Source: Klebsiella pneumoniae
GTDB taxonomy: Bacteria > Pseudomonadota > Gammaproteobacteria > Pseudomonadales > UBA5518
Length of the DNA stretch: 64,000 bases
Direction: 5' to 3'
Assembly (NCBI GenBank): GCA_945862145.1
Contig: CAMAXE010000018.1
Coordinates: 1 to 64,000, forward strand
Part shown: piece by piece, positions 16,267 through 31,192 of the stretch
Numbering within the stretch: the first letter of the stretch is position 1
How the letters are laid out: each line of letters starts with the position of its first letter
Notes under the pieces: model-generated
Database searches by the model: none
What the model was told of the DNA's origin: nothing
Seen by the model: only the letters and a program-made list of their open reading frames with translations
Position numbers and translations under genes: made by a program

Positions 16267-17463
16267 ATGGCAGCGGGGCCGCTAGCGGGTCTCAGGGTGC
16301 TGGAGATGGGCCAATTGCTGGCCGGCCCCTTCACCGGCGCGATTCTCGGGTACTTCGGCGCCGAGGTGATCAAGGTCGAACCGCCCGGCGGCGACCCGAT
16401 CCGTGGCTGGCGGGTGCTGGACGACGAGGGCACCTCGTTCTGGTGGCGCAGTCTGGGGCGCAACAAGAAATGCATCACCCTCGACCTGCGCGAGGAACAG
16501 GGCCGGGCGCTGGCCTCGCGGCTGGCGGCACGCGCCGATGTGTTGATAGAGAATTTCAGTCCCGGCGTGATGGAGCGCTGGGGCATGGGCCCGGAGCGCA
16601 TGCGCGAACTGAACCCGGGCCTCGTTTATGCGCGGATCTCGGGCTACGGGCAGGACGGCCCCTATGCGGGGCGCCCCGGTTTTGCCTCGGTCTGCGAGGG
16701 CATCAGCGGATTCCGCTATCTGAACGGTCACCCGGGGGAGGCGCCGGTGCGCCCGAACCTCAGCATCGGTGACACCATCGCAGCCCTACACGCCGCCCTC
16801 GGCATCATGATGGCGCTCCGCGCCCGCGACAGTTCCCCGGAGGCAACGGGGCAGGTGATCGACGTGGCGCTTTACGAGTCGATGTTCAACCTGATGGAGG
16901 CCGTGGTCCCGGAGTTCTCGGGTGCCGGCGTAGTGCGCGAGCCGGCCGGCACTACCGTGACCGGCATCGTGCCCACCAACACCTACCGCTGCACCGATGG
17001 ACGCTTCGTGGTGATCGGTGGTAACGGCGACTCGATCTTCCGCCGGCTGATGGAGGGCATCGGCAGAACCGATCTTGCCACTGACCCCGAGCTTGCAGGC
17101 AACGCAGGCCGCGTGCGCCGGGAGCGCGAGATCGATGCCGCCTTAGCCGCGTGGTGCGCCGCGCGCGATTGCCCTGAGGTGCTGCGCCAGATGCAGGCGA
17201 GCCGTGTGCCGGCCGGTCCGATCTACAGCGTACGCGACATGTTCAGCGACCCGCACTTCCGCGCGCGAGGGCTCTTCGAGCAGGTCGAGATCAATGGCAA
17301 ACCCCTCGAGATTCCGGCGCTGATGCCCCGGCTGACAGGCACCCCCGGGTCCACGCAGTGGCCGGGCGGACAGGTGGGCAGTCACACCGACGAAGTGCTG
17401 CGCGAGGTGCTGGGCCTTGAGGCTGCCGAGATTGCGGCGCTGCGCGCGGCCGGTGTGGTCTGA
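16267..17463 (+). CDS. CaiB/BaiF-type class III CoA-transferase
   Basis: The 398-residue enzyme opens with PLAGLRVLEMGQLLAGPF, characteristic of family III CoA-transferases. It continues with GAEVIKVEPPGGD, and the catalytic aspartate lies in NLSIGDTIAALHA, about residue 170. It moves CoA between acids, activating a carboxylate for further breakdown. AGGAGAG precedes the ATG at 16267, which is preferred over an upstream in-frame start in the divergent promoter region. The neighbouring cyclase-family gene is divergent, 236 bp away. Substrate unknown; it would activate an acid arising from either catabolic cluster. Confidence 0.9.
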   Translation: MAAGPLAGLRVLEMGQLLAGPFTGAILGYFGAEVIKVEPPGGDPIRGWRVLDDEGTSFWWRSLGRNKKCITLDLREEQGRALASRLAARADVLIENFSPGVMERWGMGPERMRELNPGLVYARISGYGQDGPYAGRPGFASVCEGISGFRYLNGHPGEAPVRPNLSIGDTIAALHAALGIMMALRARDSSPEATGQVIDVALYESMFNLMEAVVPEFSGAGVVREPAGTTVTGIVPTNTYRCTDGRFVVIGGNGDSIFRRLMEGIGRTDLATDPELAGNAGRVRREREIDAALAAWCAARDCPEVLRQMQASRVPAGPIYSVRDMFSDPHFRARGLFEQVEINGKPLEIPALMPRLTGTPGSTQWPGGQVGSHTDEVLREVLGLEAAEIAALRAAGVV

Positions 17464-17471
17464 GGCGGGCG

Positions 17472-18857
17472 TCAGTCGAGCCGCGGCATCCGGCAGTAGC
17501 TCCAGCGCGCCACCAGGGGTTGCATCAGTTGCATGTTGCGCCGCGCCACCGCCCAGGTGTGGCGCAGCACGGGAAGCTCGTCTTCCGGGCGCAGCGAGGT
17601 GATCCCGGCAATCAGCGCCCGCCGCGCCGCGGCGAGTGATGTCTGTCCCGATCCCAGCAGCCTGCAGAGCCCCTCAAGTTCCAGCGCGTCGGCCTCGGGT
17701 CCGTGCAGGTGTAGCCGTTCCAGGTAGCGCGTGATCTCGACGGCACCGCGGGCCATCGCGGCGGCAAAGGGATCGGCGAGCTGGGGCGCAACGCCCCGCT
17801 CGAGCTGTTCGGCCAGCACCTGGAACAGGTCTCCCGCCTCGGCGCCCGCCGTGATCGACAGCGGCTCCACGGCCTGTTCGTCGAGCGCGTGCCAGAGCCC
17901 GATGGCCTCGCAGCAGGCGATGTCGCAGAGCGCCTGGTAGCCGAGGTTCAGCGCCACGGTGCTTTTCCAGTCGGGCCGCCGGGTGAGCCCGGGAATGGTC
18001 ATGACCGAGCGCACCAGTTGGTGGACCAGGTAGTAGATGGCCTTCTGACGGTCGACGGTCACACCCGCGCGCTCCGCGTAATGACGCACATAAGGTGTGA
18101 GATCGCCCCCGCAACCCGGGGTGAAGAAATCACGCAGCCACAGATTGCCGATGTCCTCCATCGGGTCGCCGTAATGCGCCCACTCCCAGTCGACCACCGC
18201 CGTGACCCGGCCATCCCGGAACATGAAGTTCCCCGGCCCGGTGTCGCCCTGGAGCAGCACGGTGCGCTCCACATGATGCGGCACGTGGTTCAGCAGCCAG
18301 CGCTGGCCGAAGGCCGCGAGCACGCTGCTTGAATCGGGCGTGAAGCGTGCGAGCCGGGGGTCCTCGACCGCCCGCAGCTCCATCAGCGAGTGCTCCTCTG
18401 GCGTGGGCGGGATCTCGAAGCCTGGCAGGGCGAGCGCGTGGACGTCGATGCGGTGGAGTTCGGCGAGGATTTCCATGAAGTGCAGCATCACCGCATGCTG
18501 TTCGGCACGCGGGGCGGTGTGCAGCTCCGCTCGCCCCGGCTCGAAGGACTGTATTGCCACGCAATGGTCGGCGTTCCAGCCCAGGATCCGTTGCGTGGGT
18601 ATGTTGGTGTTCCCGACGAGCCACTGGATCAGTGCCGTTTCACGCTCCAGGTTCCGGGGATAGGGCTTGCCTGCCGCGCTGGCGCGGTCGATGCGCAGGA
18701 ACAGGGGCTGTGTTGCGCCCTCGCGCCCGATCTCTGCTCGCCAGGCTTCTCGGCGTACCACCATGCGGCTGAGCGCCTGCACGGGCGCGCCCGCTACCTG
18801 CTCGATCCAGGGCAGGACTGCCGCAGGAAATTGCAGGCCTGTTTCGGGGGTGCTCAT
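17472..18857 (-). CDS. Aminoglycoside phosphotransferase-like (APH/choline-kinase fold) protein
   Basis: The 461-residue protein has the C-lobe of the APH fold. LLQGDTGPGNFMF is the catalytic loop (usually HGD, here QGD) and VVDWEWAHYGDPMEDIG holds the metal-binding aspartate. An N-terminal lobe with LFLRIDR supplies the ATP site. Proteins of this type often sit next to acyl-CoA or CoA-transferase genes and probably phosphorylate an alcohol intermediate rather than an antibiotic. The C-terminal 130 residues, rich in Ala and Arg, extend beyond the standard domain. It is convergent with the CoA-transferase, 8 bp apart. ATG at 18857 has AGGAGA upstream. Confidence 0.8.
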   Translation of the reverse strand: MSTPETGLQFPAAVLPWIEQVAGAPVQALSRMVVRREAWRAEIGREGATQPLFLRIDRASAAGKPYPRNLERETALIQWLVGNTNIPTQRILGWNADHCVAIQSFEPGRAELHTAPRAEQHAVMLHFMEILAELHRIDVHALALPGFEIPPTPEEHSLMELRAVEDPRLARFTPDSSSVLAAFGQRWLLNHVPHHVERTVLLQGDTGPGNFMFRDGRVTAVVDWEWAHYGDPMEDIGNLWLRDFFTPGCGGDLTPYVRHYAERAGVTVDRQKAIYYLVHQLVRSVMTIPGLTRRPDWKSTVALNLGYQALCDIACCEAIGLWHALDEQAVEPLSITAGAEAGDLFQVLAEQLERGVAPQLADPFAAAMARGAVEITRYLERLHLHGPEADALELEGLCRLLGSGQTSLAAARRALIAGITSLRPEDELPVLRHTWAVARRNMQLMQPLVARWSYCRMPRLD

Positions 18858-19115
18858 CGTGTTCTCTCCTGGCGGGGCCGATGGATGCTGTGAACGAGTA
18901 TAGGCGAGGGTCGCAGCCGGCAACGAGGGGCGATGGCCTTGCCACGCAGGGAGTTTGCGGAGCGCCGATGGTTCGGGTAAAAGCATCGATGGGAAATCAT
19001 CTATCCCACATTTCCGTCCGGAGCTTCAGAGCTGTGATTAAACCTGTTGCGGTGCCCCCCTCTGGACCGGACCTGTGCGGGTGGGCAGCGGCCGTGTGTC
19101 CCGCGCGGAGCTTCC

Positions 19116-22100
19116 GTGCCTGAGTCCTTGCCCGAGAGGCTGCGGCGTGCAGTGTCCGGCGTCTTCGGCAGTGCCGAGCGCCTCGCGCCGCTGCAGGCCG
19201 GCCTCTTGTTGCCCCAGACTGCCCAGATCTCCGCGCAGATGCGCTATGCGGGCCTCGTTCGGCTGCGCGTCCTCGCCGTGGGCATCATCGTGTTGCTGTG
19301 TCTCGGCATGCCGCTTCGCATCGCGGTGATCACCTACCGCATCGAGCGCAGCGAACTTGTGCTCGAGGCCGAGATGCAGGCGCGGGCGCTGCGCCACTTC
19401 GTGCTGGAGCATCCCGGTGAGCCGGAGGCGCTTTACAACCAGCTCGAGAAGCTGGGTGCGGAGAGCCAGCGGGGTAAAACCCTCCGCCTCCTGAGACTCG
19501 GGCATGGCGATGTGCTGCGCGTCGGCCCCACCCTGTTCGCGCCGGTGCTCACCGAGAGGGCCGAGATCCGGCGCGCCGACGGCAGTCTGGTCGCACAGCT
19601 CAGCCTCTCGCGCTCGCTGTTCTGGGATCTGCCCCTCCTGTTGGGACAGTTGCTGGCGGGCGTGGGTCTCATGCTGGTTCTGATCCGCCAGATCGATCTA
19701 CGGGTCTTCTCCCGCTGGATGCGCGCCGAGGCGGCCCAGCGGCTGTCGCAGGAGCGCCTGGCCGACATCGCCGCCGCATCCTCGGACTTTTTCTGGGAGC
19801 AGAACTCGAGTTACCGCTACACCCTGAACACGCTCGACCAGCCCGGCCTGCCCCGCGGCATCACGTTGCTCGGTCGCCAACTCTGGGACGTGCTCTCGGT
19901 GCAGCCTCCCGAGGACGGCTGGGGCGAGCACCGGCGCGCCCTTGAGGTACGCGAGCCCTTCGTGCTGCGCTGCAGCGTGCGTAACGACACGGGCACCCGG
20001 TGGATCGAGCTGCGTGGTAAACCCTTCTATGGGCCGGAGGGCGAATTCCTTGGTTATCGTGGCGCCGGGCGTGACGTCACGCAGGAGCAGGAGCGTGAGC
20101 GCGAGCTCCTGCGCCACCGCGAGGATCTTCGGCTGCTGGTCGACGAGCGCACCGCCGAGCTGCTGCGCGCCAAGGTGCAGGCCGAGACGATCAGCGACGT
20201 GAAGTCCATGTTCCTCGCCAACATGAGCCACGAGATCCGCACCCCGATCAATGTGATCATGGGGCTCACGCACCTCGCCCTGAACGCCGACCCCTCGACC
20301 CGGATGCGTGGCTACCTGCAGCGTATGGATCAGGCTAGCCACCGGCTGCTGCACCTGGTTAACGACGTCCTCGACCTGAGCAAGATCGAGGCTGGCAAGA
20401 TCGAGTTGGACAGCGTGGAGTTCAGCTTTCAGGACATGCTCGACGAGGTCGCTGCGCTGGTGAGCGAGCGTCTGCAAGCCAAGGGGCTCGAGTTGGTGAC
20501 GGATGTCGTTCTGGACGCCGAGCGGCGGTTCGTGGGGGACCCACAGCGCCTTGGGCAAATCCTGCTCAATCTCATCGGGAATGCGATCAAGTTCACCGAG
20601 TCCGGGCATATCGTGATCCACGTGAGCGCCGAGATGACGGAGGCGGCGCACACGACCCTGCGCTTTGCGGTCAGCGACACCGGCATCGGCATGACGCCGG
20701 AGCAGCAGTCACGGGTCTTCGAGCAGTTCGAGCAGGCGGACCGCAGCACGACACGGCGTTTCGGGGGCACCGGCCTCGGGCTTGCCATCGCGAAGAACCT
20801 GACCGAACTCATGGGCGGCGCCGTGGGCGTGAGCAGCGAACCGGGCGCGGGCTCGACCTTCTGGTTCACGGCGCGCCTTGGCGTGGGGCCGCCGGTCACG
20901 ACGGCGCTGCCGGAGACTGACTTCCATGGCCTGCGTGCGCTGCTGATCGACGACAACCCCGCTACCCGCTGGGTGATGGGCGGCACGCTGGAGCGCATGG
21001 GGCTCGCGGTCGAGCTCCAGGCGGCGGGTGCCGATGCTCTCGAGTGGTTGCGCGGTCTGACCCTGGCCGGCGAGCGGCCGCCCGATGTGGTTTTCATCGA
21101 TCGCGAGATGCCCGGACTCGACGGTGCCCGGACCGCCAGGGCGATCAGTCTGCTGCTGCCCGCGCTGGCGCCGCGGCTCGTGTGTGTTGGGCGCCCGCGC
21201 GCGGAGCATCTTTCCGCGGCGGATGACGAACGCTTCTTTGCCGCTACGCTGGACAAACCCGTCAATGCCCGCGGCCTCCGCGATCTGCTGTTCCGGCTGC
21301 TGGAGCCCGAACGCTACCGTCAGCTGGTGAGCGAAGCATCCCTGGATCCGCTGTCGCCGCGCCTGTTGCCGGCCGTGTCCCTGGCGGGAGCCCGGGTTCT
21401 GGTGGTCGACGACAATGAGGTCAACCGCGAGGTTCTCCGCGAGATGCTCGAGCACGAGGGCATGGTCGTTGCCTGCGCCGAAAACGGCCTGCTCGCCATC
21501 GAGAGAGTGAAGGGAGGCCTTGGTCTCGACATCGTGCTCATGGACCTCAACATGCCCGTCATGGGTGGCATCGAGGCCACGCGGGAGATTCGCGGGCTGG
21601 TGGGCTTCGCGTCGTTGCCCATCGTGGCGCTAACCGCGGATGCCCTGAAGGAAACGCGCGCGAGCTGTCTCGCGGCCGGGATGTCGGATTTTGCCGCCAA
21701 ACCGGTCGAAGTCCAGCACCTGCTCGCCACCCTGAGGCGCTGGCTTGGCTCACGGCCCGGCGCGATGTTCGAAATTGCCGCTTCCCCCGTCAGCGACGAG
21801 GGGCCAGGGCTCGGTCTGGGGGTCCGCGGTCTGCTCGAAGGCGAGGCTCTGGCGCGGTGCATGGGCAACGCCATGCTGTACCGGCGCTTGCTCCATCGCT
21901 TCGTCGCGGAGGCGAGACCCGTATTGCAGAAACTCCACGAGGCCCTGGCGGCGGGTGATGTCGATGCACTCAGGCGAGTCGTGCATGCCCTGAAGGGGGA
22001 GGCCGCACAACTGGGCATGGTGCCCGTGCAGGCGGCGGCAGCCCGGCTCGAGCAGCTGCTGGTCCCGGGTGCACCCCTGCCACCTCGACGCACACTCGAT

Positions 22101-22268
22101 CCCGGGGTCGAATCGCTGCAGGAGGAGCTGGTGCGGATAGTGAGGGAGCTTTCGGCCGCGCTGGAGCGCGAGGCTCAAAACCCCGCGCCACCCCCGGTTG
22201 CCGCGCCGGCGGCGGCCACGCTCGCGGGTGGCGAAGTGGAGCTTTGGCTGGGACCCGACGCGGAATGA
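19116..22268 (+). CDS. Hybrid sensor histidine kinase with PAS, two receivers and Hpt
   Basis: This 1050-residue membrane kinase has two hydrophobic segments (around [15 protein letters not shown] and [17 protein letters not shown]) bounding a short periplasmic loop. Then come a PAS-like domain, HisKA with His372 in NMSHEIRTP, and an ATPase domain ([14 protein letters not shown]). A first receiver ([20 protein letters not shown]), a second receiver with Asp810 ([12 protein letters not shown]) and an Hpt domain with His957 ([12 protein letters not shown]) complete a one-protein phosphorelay. The likely start is GTG 19116 with GGAG upstream; a TTG further upstream is possible. It lies just before the HD-GYP regulator and is divergent from the phosphotransferase-like gene. 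Confidence 0.9.
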   Translation: MPESLPERLRRAVSGVFGSAERLAPLQAGLLLPQTAQISAQMRYAGLVRLRVLAVGIIVLLCLGMPLRIAVITYRIERSELVLEAEMQARALRHFVLEHPGEPEALYNQLEKLGAESQRGKTLRLLRLGHGDVLRVGPTLFAPVLTERAEIRRADGSLVAQLSLSRSLFWDLPLLLGQLLAGVGLMLVLIRQIDLRVFSRWMRAEAAQRLSQERLADIAAASSDFFWEQNSSYRYTLNTLDQPGLPRGITLLGRQLWDVLSVQPPEDGWGEHRRALEVREPFVLRCSVRNDTGTRWIELRGKPFYGPEGEFLGYRGAGRDVTQEQERERELLRHREDLRLLVDERTAELLRAKVQAETISDVKSMFLANMSHEIRTPINVIMGLTHLALNADPSTRMRGYLQRMDQASHRLLHLVNDVLDLSKIEAGKIELDSVEFSFQDMLDEVAALVSERLQAKGLELVTDVVLDAERRFVGDPQRLGQILLNLIGNAIKFTESGHIVIHVSAEMTEAAHTTLRFAVSDTGIGMTPEQQSRVFEQFEQADRSTTRRFGGTGLGLAIAKNLTELMGGAVGVSSEPGAGSTFWFTARLGVGPPVTTALPETDFHGLRALLIDDNPATRWVMGGTLERMGLAVELQAAGADALEWLRGLTLAGERPPDVVFIDREMPGLDGARTARAISLLLPALAPRLVCVGRPRAEHLSAADDERFFAATLDKPVNARGLRDLLFRLLEPERYRQLVSEASLDPLSPRLLPAVSLAGARVLVVDDNEVNREVLREMLEHEGMVVACAENGLLAIERVKGGLGLDIVLMDLNMPVMGGIEATREIRGLVGFASLPIVALTADALKETRASCLAAGMSDFAAKPVEVQHLLATLRRWLGSRPGAMFEIAASPVSDEGPGLGLGVRGLLEGEALARCMGNAMLYRRLLHRFVAEARPVLQKLHEALAAGDVDALRRVVHALKGEAAQLGMVPVQAAAARLEQLLVPGAPLPPRRTLDPGVESLQEELVRIVRELSAALEREAQNPAPPPVAAPAAATLAGGEVELWLGPDAE

Positions 22269-22503
22269 GCGCCGGCGCTGCGTCGAGCGTAGAGCCGGTT
22301 TCCCCCGAGATGGCCACTGCAGCAACGCGGCCTCCTGCGGTCGGTAGAGGGCTGCGCTGATTCACCGCTTTGACGGCCCGGGCGGCAAGGCTCCGGAGGC
22401 CTCAGCGTAATCGGGGGAGTCCCGATCCCGCGATCTGCGAACGTGTTTGAAAACGCGCCCCCGCAGGGCTCACAATACCCCCTCGGATTCCGAGGACTCA
22501 ACC

Positions 22504-23623
22504 ATGAGCGATGCCCGCCCCGCAGCGGCAGCGGCCGCACGCCCCGTGGTGCTTCTGGTCGACGATACCCCTGAGAACCTTTCGGTGCTCGGGGAGTTGC
22601 TGCAGCCGCTCTATCGCGTACGCGTTGCCAACTCGGGAGCCCGGGCGCTCAGCGTGGTTGCCAGTGATCCGCGCCCGGACCTGATCCTGCTCGATGTGAT
22701 GATGCAGGACATGGACGGCTACGAAGTGATCCAGCGCCTGCGCGCCGACGCCGCCACGCGGGACATCCCGGTGATATTCGTCACCGCGCTCGACGCCACC
22801 GAGGACGAACGCAAGGGCCTCGAACTCGGCGCAGCTGACTACATCACCAAGCCGGTGCGCCCGGCGATCATGCACGCGCGGGTCCGCGCCCAGCTCGAAT
22901 TGAAGCAGGCCCGTGACCGCATGCGCGACGAGAACGTCTGGCTCGAGGCGCAGGTGACGCTGCGCCGGAACGAGAATCAGCGCCTGCAGGATGTCTCGCT
23001 ACGCGCGCTCGCCAGCCTGGCTTCCACGCGCGACAACGAGACCGGCAATCACATCCTGCGGACTCAGGGCTACGTCAGGATCCTGTGCGAGCACCTCGCC
23101 GCCCGCGGGCGTCACCCCGGCACGCTCACCCCCGACGGCATCCGGTTCATCACGATGGCCGCCCCGCTCCACGATATCGGCAAGGTCGGCATCCCCGACA
23201 ACATCCTGTTGAAGCCCGGCCCGCTCGACGACGCGGAGTGGGTGATCATGCGCACCCACGCCGAAATGGGCGCGCAGGCGATCGAGCGCGCCATGGCCGA
23301 GGACGGCGGTGACACCAAGCCATTCGGCTTCCTGCTCGCAGCCATCGAGATTGCGCATTTCCACCACGAAAAATGGGATGGCAGCGGCTACCCGCGAGGG
23401 CTCGCAGGCGAGGCCATACCGTTGCCGGCCCGGCTGATGGCGCTGGCCGACGTCTTCGATGCACTGATCAGCCGCCGCGTCTACAAGCCGCCATTCCCGC
23501 TGGAAAAGACCGTGGAGATCATCCTCGAGGGTCGCGGCAGGCACTTCGATCCCGAGTTGGTCGATGTCTTCGTCGAGCGCCAGGACGAGTTTCTTAGCGT
23601 GGCCCGGCAGTATGTCGATCACG

Positions 23624-23631
<8 letters not shown>
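22504..23631 (+). CDS. Response regulator with HD-GYP cyclic-di-GMP phosphodiesterase domain
   Basis: The 375-residue protein has an N-terminal receiver (VLLVDDTPENLS; phosphoacceptor Asp in LILLDVMMQDMDG; Lys in YITKPVRP). A coiled linker joins it to an HD-GYP domain with HDIGKVGIPD and HHEKWDGSGYPRGL. Such proteins hydrolyse cyclic di-GMP when phosphorylated. Its last codons overlap the start of the next hybrid kinase by 8 bases, making that kinase the likely partner. The output is therefore a change in c-di-GMP and hence in motility or attachment, rather than direct transcription. Confidence 0.92.
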
Positions 23632-27682
<4,051 letters not shown>

Positions 27683-27687
27683 GAAGC

Positions 27688-30003
27688 ATGGATTTCCGCG
27701 CGCTGTCTGGCGCCGATGCGCAGCCAGTCGGCTGGCTCCTGATGGGTCTCCTGATGCTCGTTTTACTCCTTTGGCAGACCGTGCCGAGGCAGCATCTCGT
27801 GGCAATCGACGTGCTGCAGGATCCACTGCCTCCCAACGCCTTTGAAGTGGCCCGCAAGGGTGTGTTCATGCCTTCCGGGCAGGTGGTGGCGCGGGGCTTC
27901 ACCGATGCGCCCAACTGGGTGCGCCTGCGGGTGCGGCCGGCCGCCGACGGTGGCGAGCTGCACCTGCGGCTGAATCAATCTTTTCTGGACGAGGTGGTCC
28001 TGTTCGAGCCAGATCCGACACGCGCCGGGGCTTGGCGCAGCCGCACCATGGGCGATCGCTACCCCTATCTGGCGCGCGATTACCTGTCCTCAACGCCCAC
28101 CTTCGTGATTCACCCGACGGCACCGGAGACGACCTACTACATCCGTTTCACCACCACGAGCGCGGCGATGCTGGCACCGCAGGCGGTGTTGCCGCTGGAC
28201 GCCGCGCGCATGGATCGCCACGTGCACCTGCAGGTGGCGTCTTTCATGGTGTTCATGGTGGGGCTGTTGGTGTGGGCACTGCGCCTCTGGCTGCACGAGC
28301 GGCAGCCCGTCATGGGCGCTTTTGTGCTGTACCAGTTCGCCTATGCGGGGCAGATAGTGCTGATCGCCGGGTATCTGCCGTTGCTGGTGCCCGAGGCCCA
28401 TCCGGCATGGGCCGACATGATCGGCACGCTCATGATCTGCCTGCAGGTGTTCGCCGCCACGTTGCTCTACCGCGTGCTGCTGCGCGAGTACGCGGCAAAT
28501 CCCTACCTGCTCAGGGTGTTCGATGTCTGCCTGCTTGTATTCCCGATCCAGCTGCTGCTCATCTTGCTCGGCCACTCCCGGCCGGTGCTCGAGGCCAGCG
28601 CGGTGGCAATGATGTCCCTCGGGGTGTTCTCGGCTGCCTTGAGCTTCACTGCGCGCCGTGACCTGATCCCGTCGCGTCGGGTTTTCCAGCTGGTGATGGT
28701 GCTGCAGGCCGTGGTTCTCGTGTGGTCGAGGTTCGCGATTTTCGCCAGCGTGCAACCGGGTGAAGAGTGGCTCCTGAATCCGCGGGTGCTCGGCTTCGGC
28801 CAGAGCCTGTTTGCCTGCGGGTTGCTCGGCATGCTGCTCGCGGCCCGTGAGAAGGGTTTGGGCCGCCTGGCCCGCGAGGCCGAACAAGCCCGCGAGCGCC
28901 ATGCCACCGAGATCGGACACATGAACCGCGAACTCGAGCAGCGCGCCGAGGCTGCCGAGGCCGCGAGCCGCGCCCAGCGCACCTTCATGACGGCCGTTAA
29001 CCATGAGCTCGGTACGCCCCTGCACGCCGTTCTCGGCTACGCAGAACTCCTCGGCCGCAGTGCGCTGGACGCCGCGCAGCGCGGTCACGTGGCGGGACTG
29101 CTGCAGGGCGGGCTGAGGTTGCAGGCCATGATTGACCACATCCTCGAGCTTGCCGGCCCGGTCTCCGGCGCCCGGGGCGAGGATCGGGTGGAGTTCGCGC
29201 CTGCGGAACTCCTCGCCGGGTTGCAGGCCGAATTCCGCGACGCCGCCGCAGCCAGGGGTCTCGGGCTCGTGCTCGAGGTCTCGCCAGCCCTGCCGCGCCT
29301 CTTGCGTGGCGACCGCGCGTCCCTGCGCAAGGCTTTGGCGCGTTATCTTTCCAATGCGATCCGTTTCACCAGCAAGGGCGAGATCACGTTGCGTGCCAGT
29401 CCCGAGTTGCAGCCCGTTGACGGGAGCCTGCTGCTGCGACTGGAAGTCGCGGACACCGGCGTGGGCATAGAGGCCGGGCTGCGCGAACAGATCTTCCCGG
29501 ATTTCAGTCCGACCGGGGGCGCAGCCACTCCTGGCGACACGGGCGCGGGGCTTGGCTTGTCCGTCGTGCGCCACCTCGCGCAGCTGATGGGCGGCACCAC
29601 CGGCGTCGACTCGCAGCAAGGCAAGGGCAGCTGCTTCTGGCTGACCGCTCGCCTCGAGTGCCCCCGTGACGCGCCGCACGGTGGTGCAGATGGCGCCGGG
29701 AACCACGCCCGGCAAGTGTCGCTGCCCACGGCACGGGTGGCCCGCACGGATGGCGATCGGGCCCTTGCCATGGCCGCCATCGACAAACTCTTGGGCTTGC
29801 TGCGCGCGGATGACACCGCCATCCAGCGCCGCTTTCCGGCGCTTCTGGAGGCGATGCGTGGCTGCTGTGCAGCGGCACCGCTGGAGGTCCTCGCCGGGCA
29901 GGTGCGGCGCTTTGATTTCGAGGCCGCGATGGTGACGCTTGGCGGCTTGCGTGGTGCGCTCAGCGCTGACAGCGAAGCGGTAACTCGGCCAGACGGCGGA
30001 TGA
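27688..30003 (+). CDS. 7TM-DISM-type sensor histidine kinase
   Basis: The 771-residue kinase has an N-terminal membrane anchor, an extracytoplasmic domain like 7TMR-DISMED2 (NWVRLRVR, TYYIRFTTTSA) and about seven membrane helices. A coiled-coil leads to HisKA with His439 (VNHELGTPLHAVLG) and an ATPase domain (NAIRFT, GDTGAGLGLSVVRHL). It has no receiver, so it must signal to a separate regulator, probably the HD-GYP protein. The C-terminus repeats the short module seen at the end of the preceding kinase. ATG 27688 is given; a GTG at 27679 overlapping the previous stop is equally possible. Its 3' end overlaps the convergent P450 gene by 44 bp. Confidence 0.87.
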   Translation: MDFRALSGADAQPVGWLLMGLLMLVLLLWQTVPRQHLVAIDVLQDPLPPNAFEVARKGVFMPSGQVVARGFTDAPNWVRLRVRPAADGGELHLRLNQSFLDEVVLFEPDPTRAGAWRSRTMGDRYPYLARDYLSSTPTFVIHPTAPETTYYIRFTTTSAAMLAPQAVLPLDAARMDRHVHLQVASFMVFMVGLLVWALRLWLHERQPVMGAFVLYQFAYAGQIVLIAGYLPLLVPEAHPAWADMIGTLMICLQVFAATLLYRVLLREYAANPYLLRVFDVCLLVFPIQLLLILLGHSRPVLEASAVAMMSLGVFSAALSFTARRDLIPSRRVFQLVMVLQAVVLVWSRFAIFASVQPGEEWLLNPRVLGFGQSLFACGLLGMLLAAREKGLGRLAREAEQARERHATEIGHMNRELEQRAEAAEAASRAQRTFMTAVNHELGTPLHAVLGYAELLGRSALDAAQRGHVAGLLQGGLRLQAMIDHILELAGPVSGARGEDRVEFAPAELLAGLQAEFRDAAAARGLGLVLEVSPALPRLLRGDRASLRKALARYLSNAIRFTSKGEITLRASPELQPVDGSLLLRLEVADTGVGIEAGLREQIFPDFSPTGGAATPGDTGAGLGLSVVRHLAQLMGGTTGVDSQQGKGSCFWLTARLECPRDAPHGGADGAGNHARQVSLPTARVARTDGDRALAMAAIDKLLGLLRADDTAIQRRFPALLEAMRGCCAAAPLEVLAGQVRRFDFEAAMVTLGGLRGALSADSEAVTRPDGG

Positions 30004-31192
30004 AAATACTCGGCACCACCCGCGGTTGACGCAGCGGGTCGGCCTCGACCCAGCGGCTCTGGGCGAACAGTTCCTCGAGCGTGATGCGCGCTTCGAGCCG
30101 TGCGAGCGGCGCGCCGATACAGAAGTGGATTCCGTGTCCGAAGCCGAGGTGACGCTGCGGCTGGTGGCGTTCCAGCCGCAACTCATCGGGCGCCTCGAAG
30201 GCCGCTGGATCGCGATTGGCCGCGCCCCAGCCGAGCAGCAGCCGGTCGCCCGTTGCCAGCGCGGCGCCGCAGAGTGTGGTGGGGTGCTTCACCACGCGGT
30301 AATGAAACTTGAAGGGGCTCTCGAGGCGCACCGATTCCTCCACGAAGGCCTCGATCAGCGCGGGATCGGCACGCAACCGTTCCTGCAGGCCGGGGGTGGC
30401 GAGCATCAGGCGCAGCGAACACCCGAGCAGCGCTGCGGTGGACTCGCCCGCCGCGCCAAAGAGGATCACCAGGATCCCGGTAGCCTGCTCGTGGCTGATC
30501 ACCCCGCTCTCGATGCCGCCTGCAAGCGTGTCGGTCAGCGAGCAGCCGCGGGCGTGGGGCTCCAGCGCTAGCGCGCTTTGCAGGTGGGCGCTCAGGAACG
30601 CCGTCATCCGCCCGGTTTCCTCAAGCAGCCGTTGCATGCCGCCGGCATCTATCAGTCCGCCCAGCATATCCCCCCCCATCATCGCCCAGCGCTGCACCAG
30701 TTCGACCGCATCGGCGCCCAGCCCCAGTAACTGCGTTACCACGAAGGCCGGCACCGGCTCGCCCACGGCCGCACACCAGTCACCGCCTCCTGCGCGCACG
30801 AAGGCGGCGATACGCTCGCGCGCAAAGGCGCGCACGGGTTCCTCCATCTGCACCGTGCGGGAGGCTTTCATGGAGGGCATCAGCAGGCGCCGCTGCGCCG
30901 CGTGCTCGGGTTCGTCGGCGGTGGCGATCACATCGCTTGCGGTGCCGGCGCCAGTGAATTCAAACAGGCTCGCACCACCCTGCGGATCACGCAGCAGCAC
31001 GCCCGTCAGCCGGGCCGAGAATTCCTCGTGGCGGCGCACGGCTTCCTCGACCGCGGCATGACCGGCCACGTAGAAGGCCCGCGATCCGTGCAGCGGGCAA
31101 ACCGGGCCCTGGGCACGCAGTCGCGCGTAAAAGGGGTAGGGATCCTCGAGATGCGCGGCGTCAAAGAGTTCGGTTGCAGCGAGGCCTTTCAT
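29960..31192 (-). CDS. Cytochrome P450
   Basis: This 410-residue soluble P450 shows the oxygen-binding I-helix motif (FGAAGESTAA), the K-helix ExxR (ESVRLESP) and the haem loop FGHGIHFCIGAPLARLEA with ligand Cys358. Size and motifs are those of bacterial class I P450s, which need a ferredoxin and reductase; none is encoded next to it. Its ATG overlaps the stop of the luciferase-like gene (ATGA), so the two are translationally coupled. The longer in-frame extension into that gene is rejected. Substrate cannot be told. The tail overlaps the convergent kinase gene by 44 bp. Confidence 0.92.
   Translation of the reverse strand: MKGLAATELFDAAHLEDPYPFYARLRAQGPVCPLHGSRAFYVAGHAAVEEAVRRHEEFSARLTGVLLRDPQGGASLFEFTGAGTASDVIATADEPEHAAQRRLLMPSMKASRTVQMEEPVRAFARERIAAFVRAGGGDWCAAVGEPVPAFVVTQLLGLGADAVELVQRWAMMGGDMLGGLIDAGGMQRLLEETGRMTAFLSAHLQSALALEPHARGCSLTDTLAGGIESGVISHEQATGILVILFGAAGESTAALLGCSLRLMLATPGLQERLRADPALIEAFVEESVRLESPFKFHYRVVKHPTTLCGAALATGDRLLLGWGAANRDPAAFEAPDELRLERHQPQRHLGFGHGIHFCIGAPLARLEARITLEELFAQSRWVEADPLRQPRVVPSIFIRRLAELPLRCQR

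Noticed and set aside
17472-18857. Phosphotransferase-like gene as an antibiotic-resistance gene
   Set aside because: The sequence is longer than aminoglycoside phosphotransferases, with QGD in place of HGD, and its setting is catabolic.
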